Source of the DNA: Thysanoteuthis rhombus
Taxonomy: Eukaryota; Mollusca; Cephalopoda; Oegopsida; Thysanoteuthidae
DNA: 64,000 nucleotides
Reading direction: 5' to 3'
Assembly (NCBI GenBank): GCA_963457665.1
Contig: OY735233.1
Location: 46,162,166-46,226,165, forward strand
The notes under the pieces are model-generated. The model worked only from the letters and a program-made list of their open reading frames with translations. It ran no database searches and had not been told where the DNA came from. The translations under genes and the position numbers were made by a program. Positions 22,811 to 35,697 of the stretch are shown here, one piece after another (position 1 is the first letter of the stretch; each line of letters begins with the position of its first letter).

Positions 22811-24010
22811 ATGCACAAAATGATTCCTTCACTCACATGCACCAATGAACACGATCATGCACACGTACACACGGATACTCATACACATATACACAAACGT
22901 ACACGAATATAAGCTAGTAATGATGGGAAAGGATTGGTGACAATTAGAATCCATTTTGAATATAAAGATTCAATTTTTTTAAAACTGAACCAACCTAAAC
23001 TCAAAAAAGCACATTTTGAAGTTGATCATTTTTTTAAATTCATTAACATTACAAATTCATGACGATATGTACAGGATATGCTTCATATCCTAATGCTGGT
23101 CTGTAACTTTCTATGTACAGATACACAGTCTCCTTTAGTAGATGTGATAGGTGTGAATGGTTGTTGTTCGGGTTCAAGCAAGAGCTAAAATTTCGAAAGC
23201 TGGTTTTCAAGGCAGGTAGGGTCTCCTTACTTGGAAGAAAGATAAACACGAGGCAATATATTCCTCTCTCCAATACACACATCTCCAATATATGCATATA
23301 CATATTATTCTGATGGTTACCACAACAAATGAGTTTTGCGAATTCGATTTTCAAGTGGTGTCGTGACAGAATAATTACAAGGAATTTGATAGGAACTCAC
23401 AGAAGACCCGTTGGCCTGACCAGTAGTAGATAAAGGTACTTCTCAATCAATTCAGATTTCGAATTGGATATTGGAATTTTTTTTCAAAATAATTCATACC
23501 TGTCTCCGGGATGAGCAGGGATAGGTTGGTAAAACGGGTTTTCTTCTTTCAGATCTAACAAAAAAAAGACCCGAAGGTTTGACGCACGAGAGAAGCCCTA
23601 CAAAAACATACTAAGAAAACCATCAAGGACTTGCCCTAGACCATTGATGGACCCTCTCAGACAGGGTGTGATATATAGGAACTGTGCAACGCGGATGCAC
23701 TCTCTTTGAAAGTCAATGCTGGAGGGGAGAGATGGAGAGACCACTTACCTGGAGAAATATGAGAGAAATCCGGGTACTGAACTCTGGATCTTTTTTTGAA
23801 TAGCCATACTTGTTTCAAGAGGCAGCAAAGCATAGCCATAAATTCAATTTTTAGAAGGTATTCTTACCGTTACTATAACCTCACCTCCTACACTTTGTTA
23901 TACGATAAAGTGTCAATTCTTACCTTGGGTTTTTTGTTTCATTTGGTGCGAGCAGCATATTGTGAGTGTACCTAGTTCAGAAGCAAGGGCAACCATTGTA
24001 ATCAAGAATG
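22811..24010. other. No recognised gene
   Basis: A short CA-rich stretch (22850-22910) and AT-rich DNA. ORFs here (23049-23354 minus, 23113-23313 plus) overlap each other on opposite strands and have no motif I recognise. Confidence 0.5.
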
Positions 24011-24024
24011 TGCGTGAGAGAGAG

Positions 24025-24110
24025 AGGCGCTAGTCATCCTGTTGAGCAACAGATAGTGAACCGAGGTTACGGTTCAAATACCCAGGAGTTATTTGCTATT
24101 TTATATGACC
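24025..24110 (+). repeat. tRNA-derived SINE head
   Basis: ggttcaaatacc (24075-24086) is a near-canonical Pol III B box. It is preceded by gcgctagtcatcctgttgag as a weak A box, about 45 bp upstream, which is the spacing expected in tRNAs. Body and tail are not defined. Confidence 0.55.
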
Positions 24111-24214
24111 ATAAACAGAAAGGACATAAATACAAGAATTGGTCAGTCAAGATTACACGAATGTAATATAGGCAACCTGGAAAATACCAGATACAATATA
24201 TTTCATTTCATCCA

Positions 24215-24265
24215 TCTTCAGTAGCAGCAGCAGTCTTTTATTGTCGGACATTAATACTTCTTAAA
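24215..24265 (-). mobile_element. RTE 3'-end scrap (copy G)
   Basis: The phrase agcagcagcagtcttttatt then gtcggaca matches the junction between tail and 3' end seen at 3140-3175 and 54710-54740. Only a few tens of bases remain. Confidence 0.55.
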
Positions 24266-24304
24266 GATTGGCTTCTGTTTTTGCTACCCCAAAATAGAAT
24301 ACTG

Positions 24305-24742
24305 AAAAAAGAAACTGCCAACCGAAACAGTATATGTCGTTTTTTTTTCAGTGTTTAAATGGGTCTGCCTGGATTGCTTGCTATTTGGGCATGCGTTCCG
24401 TGTACAGGACGTAACAGTCGATCTAGAGGGCTGAATATTCAGACAACAACTTTTTAAGAACGTTTTTATTGATTTTTTAAAAAATAACACGCCATGTTGA
24501 TTTTAGTGGAATGTTGAATTTACAATGCAATTATATGGTGAATTATCCCTTCAGTTTATGACTGATTGTGCTTACGCTCCTTTGGAGATTCGGATGTTTC
24601 ATTGCTCAACAATAGCCAAGAGAAGTAATTAATTAATTGATCACCACGTTTTAAAATGTTTTGATTGATCACCCCAACAAGGCATGCTCTCAAAAGACGA
24701 TGGTCACGTGACAGTTTCTATTGAGTACCTAAGCAGACTTGA
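24305..24742 (+). repeat. Family U dispersed repeat, copy 6
   Basis: Starts gaaactgccaaccgaaacag. It has acaggacgtaacagtcgatc then tagagggctga, tgaatttacaatgcaatta, and aacaaggcatgctctcaaaa, and ends gtgacagtttctattgag. The 5' GAAACTG and 3' CAGTTTC form a short inverted pair. Confidence 0.75.
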
Positions 24743-24821
24743 TATTACTTTTCACACTTATTTGATGAGAATTGGTAGAGACCAAATGATTTTTCAGCAC
24801 ATCAACGCTTTTATCTAACCC

Positions 24822-24990
24822 AGGGAACGGCTAATTGCAGCCCACGAACCAAATCCAGCCCTCATCCTCATTTCATTCGTTCCAGTGACATCAATGAAAA
24901 TGAAACGTTACATATGAACATTCTCTGTTTTCCAAATCTATTTTTGATTCGTGTGATCTATTACTATATATAATTTTTAACCACAATTTG
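24822..24990 (+). repeat. Possible hAT element end
   Basis: The phrase cccagggaacggctaattgc then agcccacgaacc resembles the common end of non-autonomous hAT elements (CAGGGG-type start followed by a tgcagccc block). No opposite end was located. The call rests on resemblance alone. Confidence 0.35.
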
Positions 24991-27060
24991 ACAATATTTT
25001 GTATAAAAAATAATTTCATAGTTCCCATTGAAGCTAGTATAGATAAATACCCACATGAAAAAAATCAAAGTAATTAAAAAAAACTGTTCCTATAGCTTTG
25101 TATGATTTTGGTTTCATTTTTTTTTATTTGGCCTTGTCTGCAAGATATGAGAACATCTCTAATACCCCCAAAGGTAGCTGACCTCTGCTCCAAATTATCG
25201 CCTTTTTTGTATGCAATTGAATTTATGGTTAGTTTTTCTGTTTTTTTATTCATTTTACTTATCTCATTGGTAATATTGAGTTCGTTCCCAAAATGTCTTT
25301 CAATTGCATCTGATTTTCTGGCTTGGATTGAATGGGAATCTACAAGTAGCTTCTTATTTTAATTCCTCTCCAAAAGCCTCAGAATATTGACCAAAACTAG
25401 TCAGACAGTAGATGTGCCAGTTTTTTTTTTTTTTTTTTTTTTTTTAGGGATATCTGGCTTGGATGTGTTGCCAACGTCATTTTCAGATTTACAACTAAAA
25501 TTGAGTCAAAAAGCATTTTCAAACTCCTAGAAATATATAGATCTTCAAGATATGAATCTAAAATCTAAGAAATGCATAAGATATTACAATTAAATTAATT
25601 AAGAGTTAATCGTCAAAATTTATTTTATCAAAACTTTGATTTATTGAAGACATTTCATATTTCATTACAATTAATTGAATAAAAATATGACTTATTTCAT
25701 TATAAGTCGTCAAAGTAGCAGTTTCTGTCCAAAACAAAAATATCTAGATCTAGATGAAAAACATCTAATTTGGCAACATTGAGCAAGGGATTTAAATCAA
25801 ATTTCGGTATGTCAGTAATGGTGATTGATGCTAAAGATGTTGATGCATTCAAAAGGCTCATACATCGATTTATTATCTGATCCCAGATTCCCAAGGTGTG
25901 TCAAAGAAGGTGGTTTTACATTGGAACGCAGAGCCATGAAGGTCATATTGAATTTCAACTGTAAATATTATACGCTAAGCAACCGAGGGTTAGAGACTGA
26001 ACTGAGACAAGTCCATCTTGGGCCTCTCTATTTGATTCAGTTTGCGTCTTCCGTATCCTCTGGATGCAATTAATCATTACCCATGCTTCAGTACAACTAG
26101 AATCTGCCTTCTCTTAGGGACGCGGAGATCGGATAATGAATAGATGTATCAGCTTCTTTGGTCGATGTTCTCAACCTGATCTGACTGTCTCAAAGAGACG
26201 TTAGTCTTTCCTGAGTCACTATATCGAAGGTCTGTAAGGATAAATAACATTGTTCTTTGTTTTTGCTATTTTTTTTTTAGTTATCACTCTTTCGTAGTTT
26301 TATCAAGGGAAATGTTTTGATTTCTCAACTAAACTTTAGCATACTCAGCTTATTATTTGAACTTTTAATTTCTGACCCTGCAGTGCACTATACCTACTTC
26401 ACCGATCAGAATTGGCGTTATAGTTTTCTTCGTCAACGAAGGACGAACTTGATGATTTTTCTGTTCCAAGTTTCTACAAATTATCTCCCTTGACTTTCGC
26501 TCTTTTGAATTATTCAAATTTAAACACAAGATATCTAAACTGGCCACACTTAGAAGCCATGGTATTACATGACAATTTTAGCAGTCTGCTTCCCACACCA
26601 TGAAGTCCGTCTCCTTCCAAATATGCATCTTTAGAACGCTCACTTCCCTAGTCTTTATAACGTGTGATGAAGTGAATGATCATGATCTTTACAATTATGT
26701 ACAGTTATGATAAGACAACTCTTCATGCAAACATATTTTCAGAACAACCGTAATCATTTTCGTCTCGCACCAGAAAAAGTGTTTCGGCTTTAATGTATGT
26801 TGTTATCATATTTTGTTTTCAAAAAATGAATCTACTTCTTATTCAAGAATGCTTAATGTCTACGTGAGTCAGTTCACTTCGATTTGTCTGCAGGGTGCTT
26901 CCAAATCTCTCCAGACATTGTTTGTTTACCTGTTTGCTTGTTTGTTTATTCATCTACATAGTTATTTAATCGGTTCTATTTTTACTTTTTTGATATTTTT
27001 ACGAGTCGACTTATCCCCCCCCCAACCCAGTGCAGAGTCGTTGGAGCATCAGATATGATT
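24991..27060. other. No recognised gene; (T)25 run at 25421-25445
   Basis: AT-rich DNA with a pure T run of 25. The ORFs 25102-25362 and 25825-26073 are not recognised. The first is rich in hydrophobic residues because the DNA is T-rich, so a membrane protein should not be inferred. Confidence 0.5.
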
Positions 27061-27074
27061 TCATCATGGGTGGG

Positions 27075-27265
27075 TAGATGGCAAGATTTACTGAGCCCAT
27101 CCCTCTTCAGGTTGGCTTAGAATCAGAATAGTCAGTCTCTTATAGTGGTTGTTAACCGTAACTAGAAAGCCCAGTCTGTCCTTCTGTTTACCCATGACTG
27201 GAGAGTAGAAGAGATGGAGATGGATTCATACTTTGTCAAGGGAATTAGTGTACACAAATACAATT
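27075..27265 (+). repeat. SINE body family Z, copy 1 (truncated)
   Basis: Similar to 42695-42850. Shared blocks are ggcttagaatcagaatagtc, tctcttatagtggtt, cccagtctgtcc and ggagatggattcatac. It ends where the pogo-like element begins at 27266, so that element probably inserted into it or beside it. Confidence 0.6.
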
Positions 27266-28432
27266 CAGTGAGCCCTCGATATACCAGACCTCGATATAAC
27301 GAATTTTAACGAACTTGTGGATCCATTCGAACTGACTCCAATAATTATGGTGAATACATGGACGATAACCAACTTTGGTACTTTGTAAGAAGACTAAATG
27401 CACAATAAATCATTTTTTATCCATTAAAAAGTAAACAAACTATATGATGACATTAATTAATTTTAATACAATTTGTTAATCAACAATACTTTCATACAAA
27501 ATTTCATAATTTAAATTTTTTAAAATTCAAATACATTTATTAGGATTCAATTCATTAAGAAACACTCTTTGAAGCGTCGGGTATTTTCTGTGCCATTACG
27601 TTTTCGAAAGCATTGACACCGAACCTCTGTCACTAGAGAGATTCTTCCAAGTTATATCAGCACCCAGTAGATTATGTTTTGTTGATCGATCTCCGCAGAG
27701 TTCCTTTGCTCCTGTCACAAACAAACTACATGAAACCCACAAGAGTCGTTGTATATCAGAGCTGACAGAAAACCATCGGAATGACAAACAACATCTTTTG
27801 TAGTACTTTCTTAAAAATTATAACAACTTTTCTTTTCAGAAATTGAAAGATAGCTATTGGAAAAAAGAATCAAAATCAATCAGAAATTAGAATAAAATTC
27901 AAGACAAAATGAAAATGGAAACGGGGACGCTGTGTCACATGCTTCGATAAATATGAATAGTATTCACATGGAATTGACGGAATCGTGTATTGAGTTTTTT
28001 ACGAAAATTTAGCTGATCAATAAATAGTTTTGCATTAAAATAAATTAATATCTGTTTTATAGTTTATAAGACATTTACTGAGTGTTTAGTACGAGAAATA
28101 TTGTTTGTTTGGATTCGAATGAAAATGAAAAATGGCAGTTAACGTAAATATGATGAATTTTATGACCGTGTCTACTATTTTCTGTCGTACCGGTGTGATT
28201 TCGTAAGAGATTTTCTGGTGTATTTCTAGATGCGCGAAATTCGATAAATACGATCCAATCACTGATAGTGTGTGTACCAAAACTGATGGGATAAAAGGCT
28301 TCTACTCTAAGTTACCGACGAACTACCAAACTTACTTCTTTACTCAACGAGGGCAACCATCGTGTGTAACAAACATTTGGCTTTAACGACAACCCTACTC
28401 CCTAATTGATTCGTTGTAGCGAGGAATCACTG
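27266..28432. mobile_element. Pogo/Tigger-like non-autonomous transposon (candidate)
   Basis: The left end reads cagtgagccctcgatata, with an inner echo ctcgatataacgaatt. The right end, on the reverse strand, reads cagtgattcctcgctaca then acgaat. A CAGT-start, CCTCG and TA-AACGAA layout is typical of pogo/Tigger ends. The right flank has the expected TA (28433-28434); the left flank reads TT instead, so the TA duplication is not confirmed. The interior (~1.1 kb) has no readable transposase. The closest is a 63-codon minus frame at 27596-27787 that I do not recognise. Confidence 0.6.
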
Positions 28433-28433
28433 T

Positions 28434-28461
28434 AGATAGATAGATAGATAGATAGATAGAT
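28434..28461 (+). repeat. (GATA)n microsatellite
   Basis: Seven TAGA/GATA units, directly next to the right end of the pogo-like element. Confidence 0.9.
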
Positions 28462-28927
28462 TGATTGATAGATACAAGTTTTCATAGCTGAGTAAGTTTG
28501 AACAAGTCTTACCACATCTACTAAGTGCCAACTGGTTAATCATACTACGACAGGGTCTGTTCAAAAGGTGCAAGTTTGGAGAGGGCCAGACTTTATGATG
28601 TATGTAGCAGACAGCCAGAATTATCGCGTAAGATAATTTTCTGTACGTCATACGAAACTATGACTCTGGATTATTTCGATCACTTCTATTCAGTATTGCC
28701 AATTTAGACATTTTAGATCTAAATTTAGATAATTAAAAAGGGCTGGATTTAAGGAAGATAATTTTCTAGATACTGTAGAGAAACATTAATAATCTGTTAT
28801 TTTCTTTTTTGAGATAACGAGAACCGATGATACAAAGAACTTCGAACTCGACCCTGCTCTGCCGTGTGTGCTGATTGATATATCTGGCGAATGTCGACAC
28901 TGTAAATAGGCCAATTGTCGAGTTGCC

Positions 28928-28930
<3 letters not shown>

Positions 28931-28984
<54 letters not shown>
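28931..28984 (+). repeat. (CA)n microsatellite
   Basis: About 27 pure CA units. Poly Cys-Val readings across it are artefacts. Confidence 0.95.
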
Positions 28985-28985
<1 letters not shown>

Positions 28986-30660
28986 GATTTCTTCATTAGT
29001 AATTAGATTACAGAGAGATGCTTAGAAATATCTCATAATCGACTTTTAATAGATCAATATAAGTAGTCATTATTCATAATCGCGCCCATTTATACTGCTT
29101 AGTGCCGTCTGAGATTGTCGATGATAAACTAAATTTTTCCGACATTTGAATCTCAAGAGATTTCGCATCAATTTCGAGTGATTAGTTTCTTCGAGAGATT
29201 TGATTGTTTATACTTGAATCCATTCCCTAAAATATTTGAAATGACTAATTGTTGTTCATGATATCTAAAATACAATGCTAGGATCTGAAAAAAAAATCTC
29301 AAAGAAAGTTAATTATATTAAAACTTATAATTACATTATATTTTTTACATACCTTTGTGGCTTAGAATTGGCTATAAATATACGTTTTTTAAATTGTATC
29401 ATTATTATCGCTGTTGTATTTACGGACAAAATATTCAGAAGCCTCATTATTTCGCTTGTCAGTCTGCTTGCAGAGTAATTATTGCCAATTGGAGATGTTA
29501 GATTTTACAAGTATCTATAATGCTAGACAATGTTTTTTCCATTTTTATTTTTCTAGATAATAAATTTTTTTTTATTGGAAATGGAAACCAGGGCTATTTG
29601 ACACATGTTTTACTTAAGTGATTGTAACTTCCTAGGAAATTAATCCATTAAAACACAAATATGACTAAAAGTTACAGTGGAAGAGAGGCTTCCATTGGAT
29701 GGTTCGTTTAACACATTATTTAAGTTTATAATATTATTATTTACACCAGAAAAAATGTATCAACTTATCCCGACCATTGAAATAGTTGGTACAATCTAAT
29801 TGTGAAAATTAATTCTCTTGCTAGTAGGTACAGATAAGATGAATATATAGTTAAATTCTGAAATATAAAATTTTCAACCAGACGAAAGAATTCACAATAC
29901 CAGAAAATGTATTTGAGCAAAAACAAAGATTTTATGGAATATAATGACCACGTGGATTCCTCAGAGTAATTAGTTTTTCTTTTTCTTCTGTTAATGATCC
30001 TGCATCTACTTTTCTTTTTCTCTGAATACCTTTTGACTTGTTTGATTCGTTATTTTGCAGGCTTTCTGGGTGGTTTTCTTACTCAATTAGATACCATTAT
30101 AGCGTACCTACCAAATAGTTCCTTTCAAAATGTACCAAATGTCCATTATTCCCTTAAAGCTTCAATGGCCAGGAAAGAGATCATTTGAAATCTGCTTAAT
30201 CTCAGTTGGATAATTTGAACATTTTTAAATCACATAAAGTAAGAAAACCGTATGTATCTTATGCAATATTCTGCTTATTTATAACTTATGCTTTCTGATT
30301 ATTATTTATTACATCTCTGGTGTCTTATCACATTAATAAAACTACTTGATTTATTTGTTTCTTGGCACCTTTCTTCTTTTAATGTCTAAGTGAAGACTCC
30401 GATTCAATTGCTGTTCACTGCAACTAAAACATATCTCAGAGCAATTGAATTTAATTTCTCCTCATATCTTTCATCTTTTCTTTTCTGCCTGCCCACCCAC
30501 CCTTGCAATGTAATGAACAAAGGTAGGAATAGAAGAGGATGATACTGCTTGAATGGAATCAACCTCCACTGTAAATCATTCGTTCCTTACTCCTGAAGTC
30601 TGAAGTCTAAATATTAAGTTTTAGATGTAGACAATACGAATACAAACAGGTAGCAAAAGA
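28985..30660. other. No recognised gene
   Basis: AT-rich. ORFs 29275-29478 and 29994-30188 (plus) carry no motif I know. Nothing repeats clearly elsewhere in the window. Confidence 0.5.
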
Positions 30661-30666
30661 AATCAT

Positions 30667-30747
30667 CAATAATAATGATAATGATGATGATGATGATGAT
30701 GATGATGACGACGACGACAACAGCAGCGATAATAATAATAATAATAA

Positions 30748-30778
<31 letters not shown>

Positions 30779-30846
30779 AAGAAGAAGAAGAAGCAGAAGA
30801 AGAAGAAGAAGAAGAAGAAGAAGAAGAAGAAGAAGAAGAAGAAGAG
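30667..30846 (+). repeat. Compound (AAT)/(GAT)/(GAC)/(AAG) microsatellite
   Basis: About 180 bp: AAT then GAT units, a short GAC/CAG patch, AAT units again, then ~110 bp of (AAG)n with one CAG interruption (30793). The (AAG) block is pure purine on the plus strand. Confidence 0.95.
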
Positions 30847-31761
30847 GTATATCCATTTCATTCATCCTTGCTAGTTATCATAGTTAATCTGGATACATTC
30901 CATGGGTTACATATTACTTAAATAAAAAAATTATATACTCTAATTGCAGTATGCGGTTCTGCTTATAAATGTTTGAACAAAATAATTTTTTTGTTTGTAT
31001 GGCTTGATTTTGAGAGTGGAAACAGGAACTTTACAAAAGTAGGACCAGATTTTACTGCAATTAGCACAACAAGGAATGCATTTACTCATGCTTTGTGGTT
31101 CTGAGTGCTAAATTCCTAGAAAACCTTATAATACAACTAAATGGCTATATTGATCAAACCAATTATAAAAAGACTTTTAGATCAATCTATCGCTTTATAT
31201 ACATTAGTCATAATGATGCCTTGTTGTGAATACCCGAGGGATTTCCATGGACCAAGTTTGTCTATAATCATTGTCTCTAAATTGTACGATCGTATTGTGT
31301 AAAGCCAAACTGAATGAATAAAGATCTGAAAATTTTCAGGATATTGTTCCAAACTACAGAAGACTCCCATTACTACAGCAAAATCGGGAGATGTTGTTTT
31401 GAAGATTATGCCGTTATAACGTGTGGATTAACAAATACGACTTGCAAATTCTAAAAAATACGGTAATTTTTAATTTGCTCGTAATCACCACTGATGAAAA
31501 AGACGAAGTGTTGCTTTCTATTTTTTAACAATCTTTTTAAAGGCCCATTGTTGCAGGACTACACCAAGTAAGTGAAATAAATGGTGGTTGAGGGGCCTTA
31601 ACCTGCAATGCTGACCCTTCGTGTGTCTGCAGGGGTTGTGGGCAGGTCGCTGATCCAATTCTTCGTGTTATTACCAAGTCACAAATTCGATTATATCGAC
31701 CATCAACATTGAGCAGTACTCATTCGTTGAACAGTCATTGTGAATCCGATAAGTAAGACAG

Positions 31762-32199
31762 GTCTGGTCATTCACTCAATAGAAACCGTCATATTGACCA
31801 ACCTCTTTTGGCCACATGCTGTCTTGGGGTTATCAATTAAAAATGGAAAAGGAGGAGATCAATCAATAAGTTATTTCTCTCGGCTCTTTGATCACTAAAA
31901 AAGTCCGAAATTTCAAAAAGCAAGTCTGAATTCCACTTGACACAAAAAAAGGTCAATTTATCATAAACTAACGTTGTAAACTGAATCTCCTACTACAAAA
32001 CTTTTGGGGAGGTGAAAATAAACGAGTTTTTTTCTGAACTTAATAAGACAAAAATGTGAAAATTTTCAGCCCTCTAGCTGGTGCAACCTATACGTGCGAT
32101 GCATACATACATAACCAGCCAGTCAGCCAGATCTTCTTGAAAACTGAATAAAACTATCATGATAGTACTGTTGACAGTTTTGGCTGACAGTTTCTAATA
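31762..32199 (-). repeat. Family U dispersed repeat, copy 7
   Basis: Starts gtctggtcattcactcaata and ends gacagttttggctgacagtt then tctaat. The interior includes gtgcgatgcatacatacata and ccagccagtcagccag (32090-32130). This shows a short (ATAC) microsatellite as part of the family consensus. Confidence 0.8.
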
Positions 32200-32709
32200 A
32201 TTGTAGGTTTCTAACAAGAGATGTAATCACCTCACAGATAAGAGACTCTATCTATGGATTAATCTCTGGAAACAAATTTTGTGGCTTTCATTATTTGATG
32301 CGTCTTTCGGTTGGACAATTTACTGGATATTTTTACTTTACTTTCTGAGCGTTGAGCATCACATCTGTTACAGCAGTGATGTATTGTTTCAATAAAAGTG
32401 AGTCCGAATCCTCTTACCGATTCGTCATCTTGTTAATGACGACATTGTCGTAAAAGTTTCTTGATTTACTTTTTTCAGATAGAGTTTTGTCAACCATTAC
32501 TAATTTTTGAGCGATTATCCCTTTCATCTTAATCCTCGTTGATTTCCATCGCAACTTCTCAGATAGTCAGTCTAGATCAGTGAGTAAACTGCAGATCGGA
32601 AATATAGGCTCAGTGAGACTCCAACTCACGCCCATTTTGCCTTGGGGAGCCTGGTAATCTATACAAACAGTTCTGCTGCTTGAGGTACAAAACTAATACA
32701 GCTGGCATG

Positions 32710-32950
32710 GTATCAGGACAACTGCCCTGGAACAATTGTTCCATAAGACAACTGCATTTGAATAACTGTCCCCTAGATGAATGACTCCTGAAGATTGTCC
32801 CCTTGGCTATTTCTCCATAGGTCTGATTATTTACACAGCCAACTACTTACTTTTTAAAAAATTTAACTTCTGCTTTATAGTAACTATGCTGTTGTCAGAA
32901 GTCAATTATCCTGAGACAAATATCCAAGGGGCAGTTGTTCGAGATACAAT
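32710..32950 (+). repeat. Dispersed repeat family W, copy 1 (ggacaactgtcc-like units)
   Basis: Built of short palindrome-like phrases: ggacaactgccctgg, aacaattgttcc, agacaactgc, aactgtcccctag, ccaaggggcagttgttc. The block gattatttacacagccaact and following text match, in reverse, 50430-50490. It has MITE-like structure, but its ends are not defined. Confidence 0.6.
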
Positions 32951-33339
32951 CGGAATAAAATTAAATTTAACCGTATGTATTTCCATAATTCACTTGCCGC
33001 CATATTTGCTGATGTTTTTCGTAGCTGGTGATAGAGATTGTATTATCTCAATTCATTTTTAATTAGATTTTTTATTCGATTTATCTTTATATATGAACCA
33101 TTGTCAACCATTACTATTTTTTGCTAGTATTTGTTTCATCTTAATTCCAATGTAATAGCCATGGACTAATCGCGTGAGTTGTTGCAATGAAAAGCACATG
33201 AAATCAGGATGGAAGAAATTCTAGTCCAACTAGAAAGTATCTAGGTAGTGCATACCTCTACCAATGCTATTGCCAGGGGAATTAATTGTGTATGGATACA
33301 CCCAAAAATTCAATCACTTATTCCGTGGCCCATTTCCCA

Positions 33340-33615
33340 ACCTTTCGTATAATTTCATTGAAATTCATTGAACATTTCGAGATATGGCGCTGACAGACAC
33401 GGACTTCTAGGGATATTATACAATGTTGACATATGAATACGATTTAAGAGAGATTATTGTACATGGGTTCGCTCAAAGTTTGATAACTTCTTTTGTAGCC
33501 TTATGTCTACTCTTCTACTTAATTTCATTTCGGCGAGTACTTTTGGAGATATCGTGTAGACTGATGGGAAGACAGAAAGACAGATAGACGGACAAAACGA
33601 GGAAAAGGTGTGGCT
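33340..33615 (+). repeat. Probable dispersed repeat
   Basis: The text about ttcattgaaattcattgaac, then ttcgagatatggcgctgac, and later gaagacagaaagacagat has the character of an old repeat common in mollusc genomes (recalled). No second copy was confirmed in this window. Confidence 0.3.
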
Positions 33616-34745
33616 GAATATATACATACCTCCCCAAATTCGTTGACAAACAACATTGTTCTTAAAATTTTATCGTTTGTTTCATCGTTTTGGAAGCCAT
33701 TAATGAAAAAAAACGTGTTGCTAAATTATTTGTTGATTGAAGATATGCAAAAAAATTTTTTTAATATATAATATCTGTACCTCGCATAAATGAATCACGG
33801 TAGCTCATAGCTTGTATCCAATATTATCTGAAAAAATATATCCTTCATCTAAAATTATCTAAAAATACCAGTACAAGATTTGGGCATTGTTGGACCAAAA
33901 TGACCGTTGAGGCCAAAAAAAAGCACATTTAAAAAAAAAACCTTTTTGAAAAAAAAAAACACCTAAAAAAAAGAAAACGAAAAATGCAAAAGAAGTTTTT
34001 AGGCAGTGCCATACTTATTCCATTTTTCAAGTTTGTAGCCTCAAAAATGTGGCCAAGAACACCCAGAGACACACAAATAGTCCACACACATACACACACA
34101 CAGACAAAGAGAGAAAAATCGGTTGACCACTTGGCTATTTGTAGGGCAACGGTGATTCAATTAATATTTAAAATGTAATCACTCGATAGCTTGGAAAGAA
34201 ACTCTGTCATGTAATCACGTGTATTTGTGTTCACAAACATGGGTGTCCGCTGTGGCTTTTCCGGGGGTGGCAAACGTATATATTTCCAGGTTGGAGTAAG
34301 CAAATGGGTGTATTCACCATATATCTTAGTTGCAACCCTGTTACACAAAAAGCATTCGTCATGTGTACTGTAAGCATGTACCAGCCGTTTACATGATTTT
34401 GAAGCCTGATGGTGCATTTGACGAAAGGGTTTCGGGAATCATATATTTCCAGGTGGAGTTTGCCGAGGGGTACATTCAGAATATGAATTCTTATTACACT
34501 GCAACATTATTGACATAAAGTTCCACCTTTCAGACCCCTTGCCCTCGCTGGAAAGTCCTGATCCAGCAGACACCTATGAATACAAATGTGTGCTTGGTTT
34601 CTATATCTGTCGAATTAAACAATAGACATAATACAAAAAATTGTTTATAAGATTAATTTATAACTCGAGATTATTACTAGAGATTATTTGTTTTTCATTC
34701 ATAAAGATTCTTTACCTTGGTATTTGAAAAATGTGCTTTGACACA
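33616..34745. other. No recognised gene
   Basis: A-rich stretches (33900-33990) and a short CA run (34082-34102). ORFs at 34157-34417 and 34330-34518 overlap on opposite strands and are not recognised. Confidence 0.5.
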
Positions 34746-34759
34746 CAAAGGAGGGTCAT

Positions 34760-35100
34760 AGCCTCTTCCCCCGAATCTGCGCCAGACTAGCAGAATTATT
34801 TTTTCTTTATACTCCTTGTCAAGTCCTGTCTACTTCTTGGGGAGTACAAGGCAGTTGTGCAGTTTCATTAGAAAGGTTTTACAGGGTGAAGTTTCTAGAC
34901 CCACGCCCAAGATGGACTTCCTTATACGGCTCCAATTTCCCTGCTATCTACCCATTATTTGAGTACCAAGAGAATTCATATCTTTCCCAAGAGGATTAGT
35001 GAGGAATGAATGCAAGCAGTCTCAGCCGAAATTCGAATTTGATTCTCTTCTTCAGCTTCCTGTTCCACTAACCGCTATGCCACATCACACCTGCAAGTAG
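34760..35100 (-). repeat. tRNA-derived SINE
   Basis: The reverse strand starts near 35095 with gtggcatagcggttagtgg, a strong A box (TRGCNNAGYNGG). About 45 bp later it has aattcgaatttcggc, a good B box. The body continues down to about 34760. This is one of the clearest Pol III heads in the window. Confidence 0.7.
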
Positions 35101-35219
35101 TATTAGTTGTAATATGATCTTCTTTGAAGAGAGTTCTAAAAAACGTGAGTCAATGAACAATGTGTCTTGATTAGAGAACGAGAATTGATGCTATTTGTTT
35201 TGCATTTTGTTTTTCTTTC

Positions 35220-35245
35220 GTGAGGAACTTCCCAACTTTTGTTTG
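35220..35245 (+). repeat. 26-bp flanking direct repeat, left copy
   Basis: Starts gtgaggaacttcccaact. It is identical over 26 bases to 35698-35723. The two copies bracket the family U element at 35246-35690 and look like a target-site duplication. Confidence 0.9.
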
Positions 35246-35690
35246 AAACCGTCAACCGATATTTTTCAGTATAGGTTTCTTCGGTTTGAAGGTGATTCCG
35301 GCTGGTTATGTATGTGTCACGCACTCAGGCTGCACCAATGGAGCCAGAGGACTGAAATTCTAAACACTCTCCATGTTATGTCTAGAAAAATAGTTTTTGG
35401 GTTGTTGTTTTTTTTAGATTACTCCCCAACATAGGTTTTTAGTTGGTGGTTCAATATACAATGTACGTTTATGCTAAATTGTCACCTCGTTTCCGGGAGT
35501 GTTCCCGCGTTATTTTTTCAATTCGGACTTTTTTGTGATTACTGCCCAACAAAAAGTAGGAGAAGTAATTTATCCATTGATCACACCTTTCCCCAATATT
35601 CTAATTGATCTCCCTCAACTCAGTATGCTGTCAGAAGACGTTCTTCACGAGACAGTTCCTATTGGGTGACTAACCGGACGTGTCTTGTTC
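35246..35690 (+). repeat. Family U dispersed repeat, copy 8 (complete, with flanking duplication)
   Basis: Runs from aaaccgtcaaccgatatttt to gggtgactaaccggacgtg then tcttg. It carries all family blocks, including gtcacgcactcaggctgcac, ttcaatatacaatgtacg and actcagtatgctgtcagaag. Because 26 identical bases flank it, this copy probably shows the true ends, giving an element of about 440-450 bp. It has no poly-A tail and no clear tRNA boxes. Confidence 0.8.
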
Positions 35691-35697
35691 TTCTTTA

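Noticed and set aside
30607..30887. Frames reading poly-Phe, poly-Leu and poly-Arg
   Set aside because: Translation of the (AAG)n/(AAT)n microsatellite.
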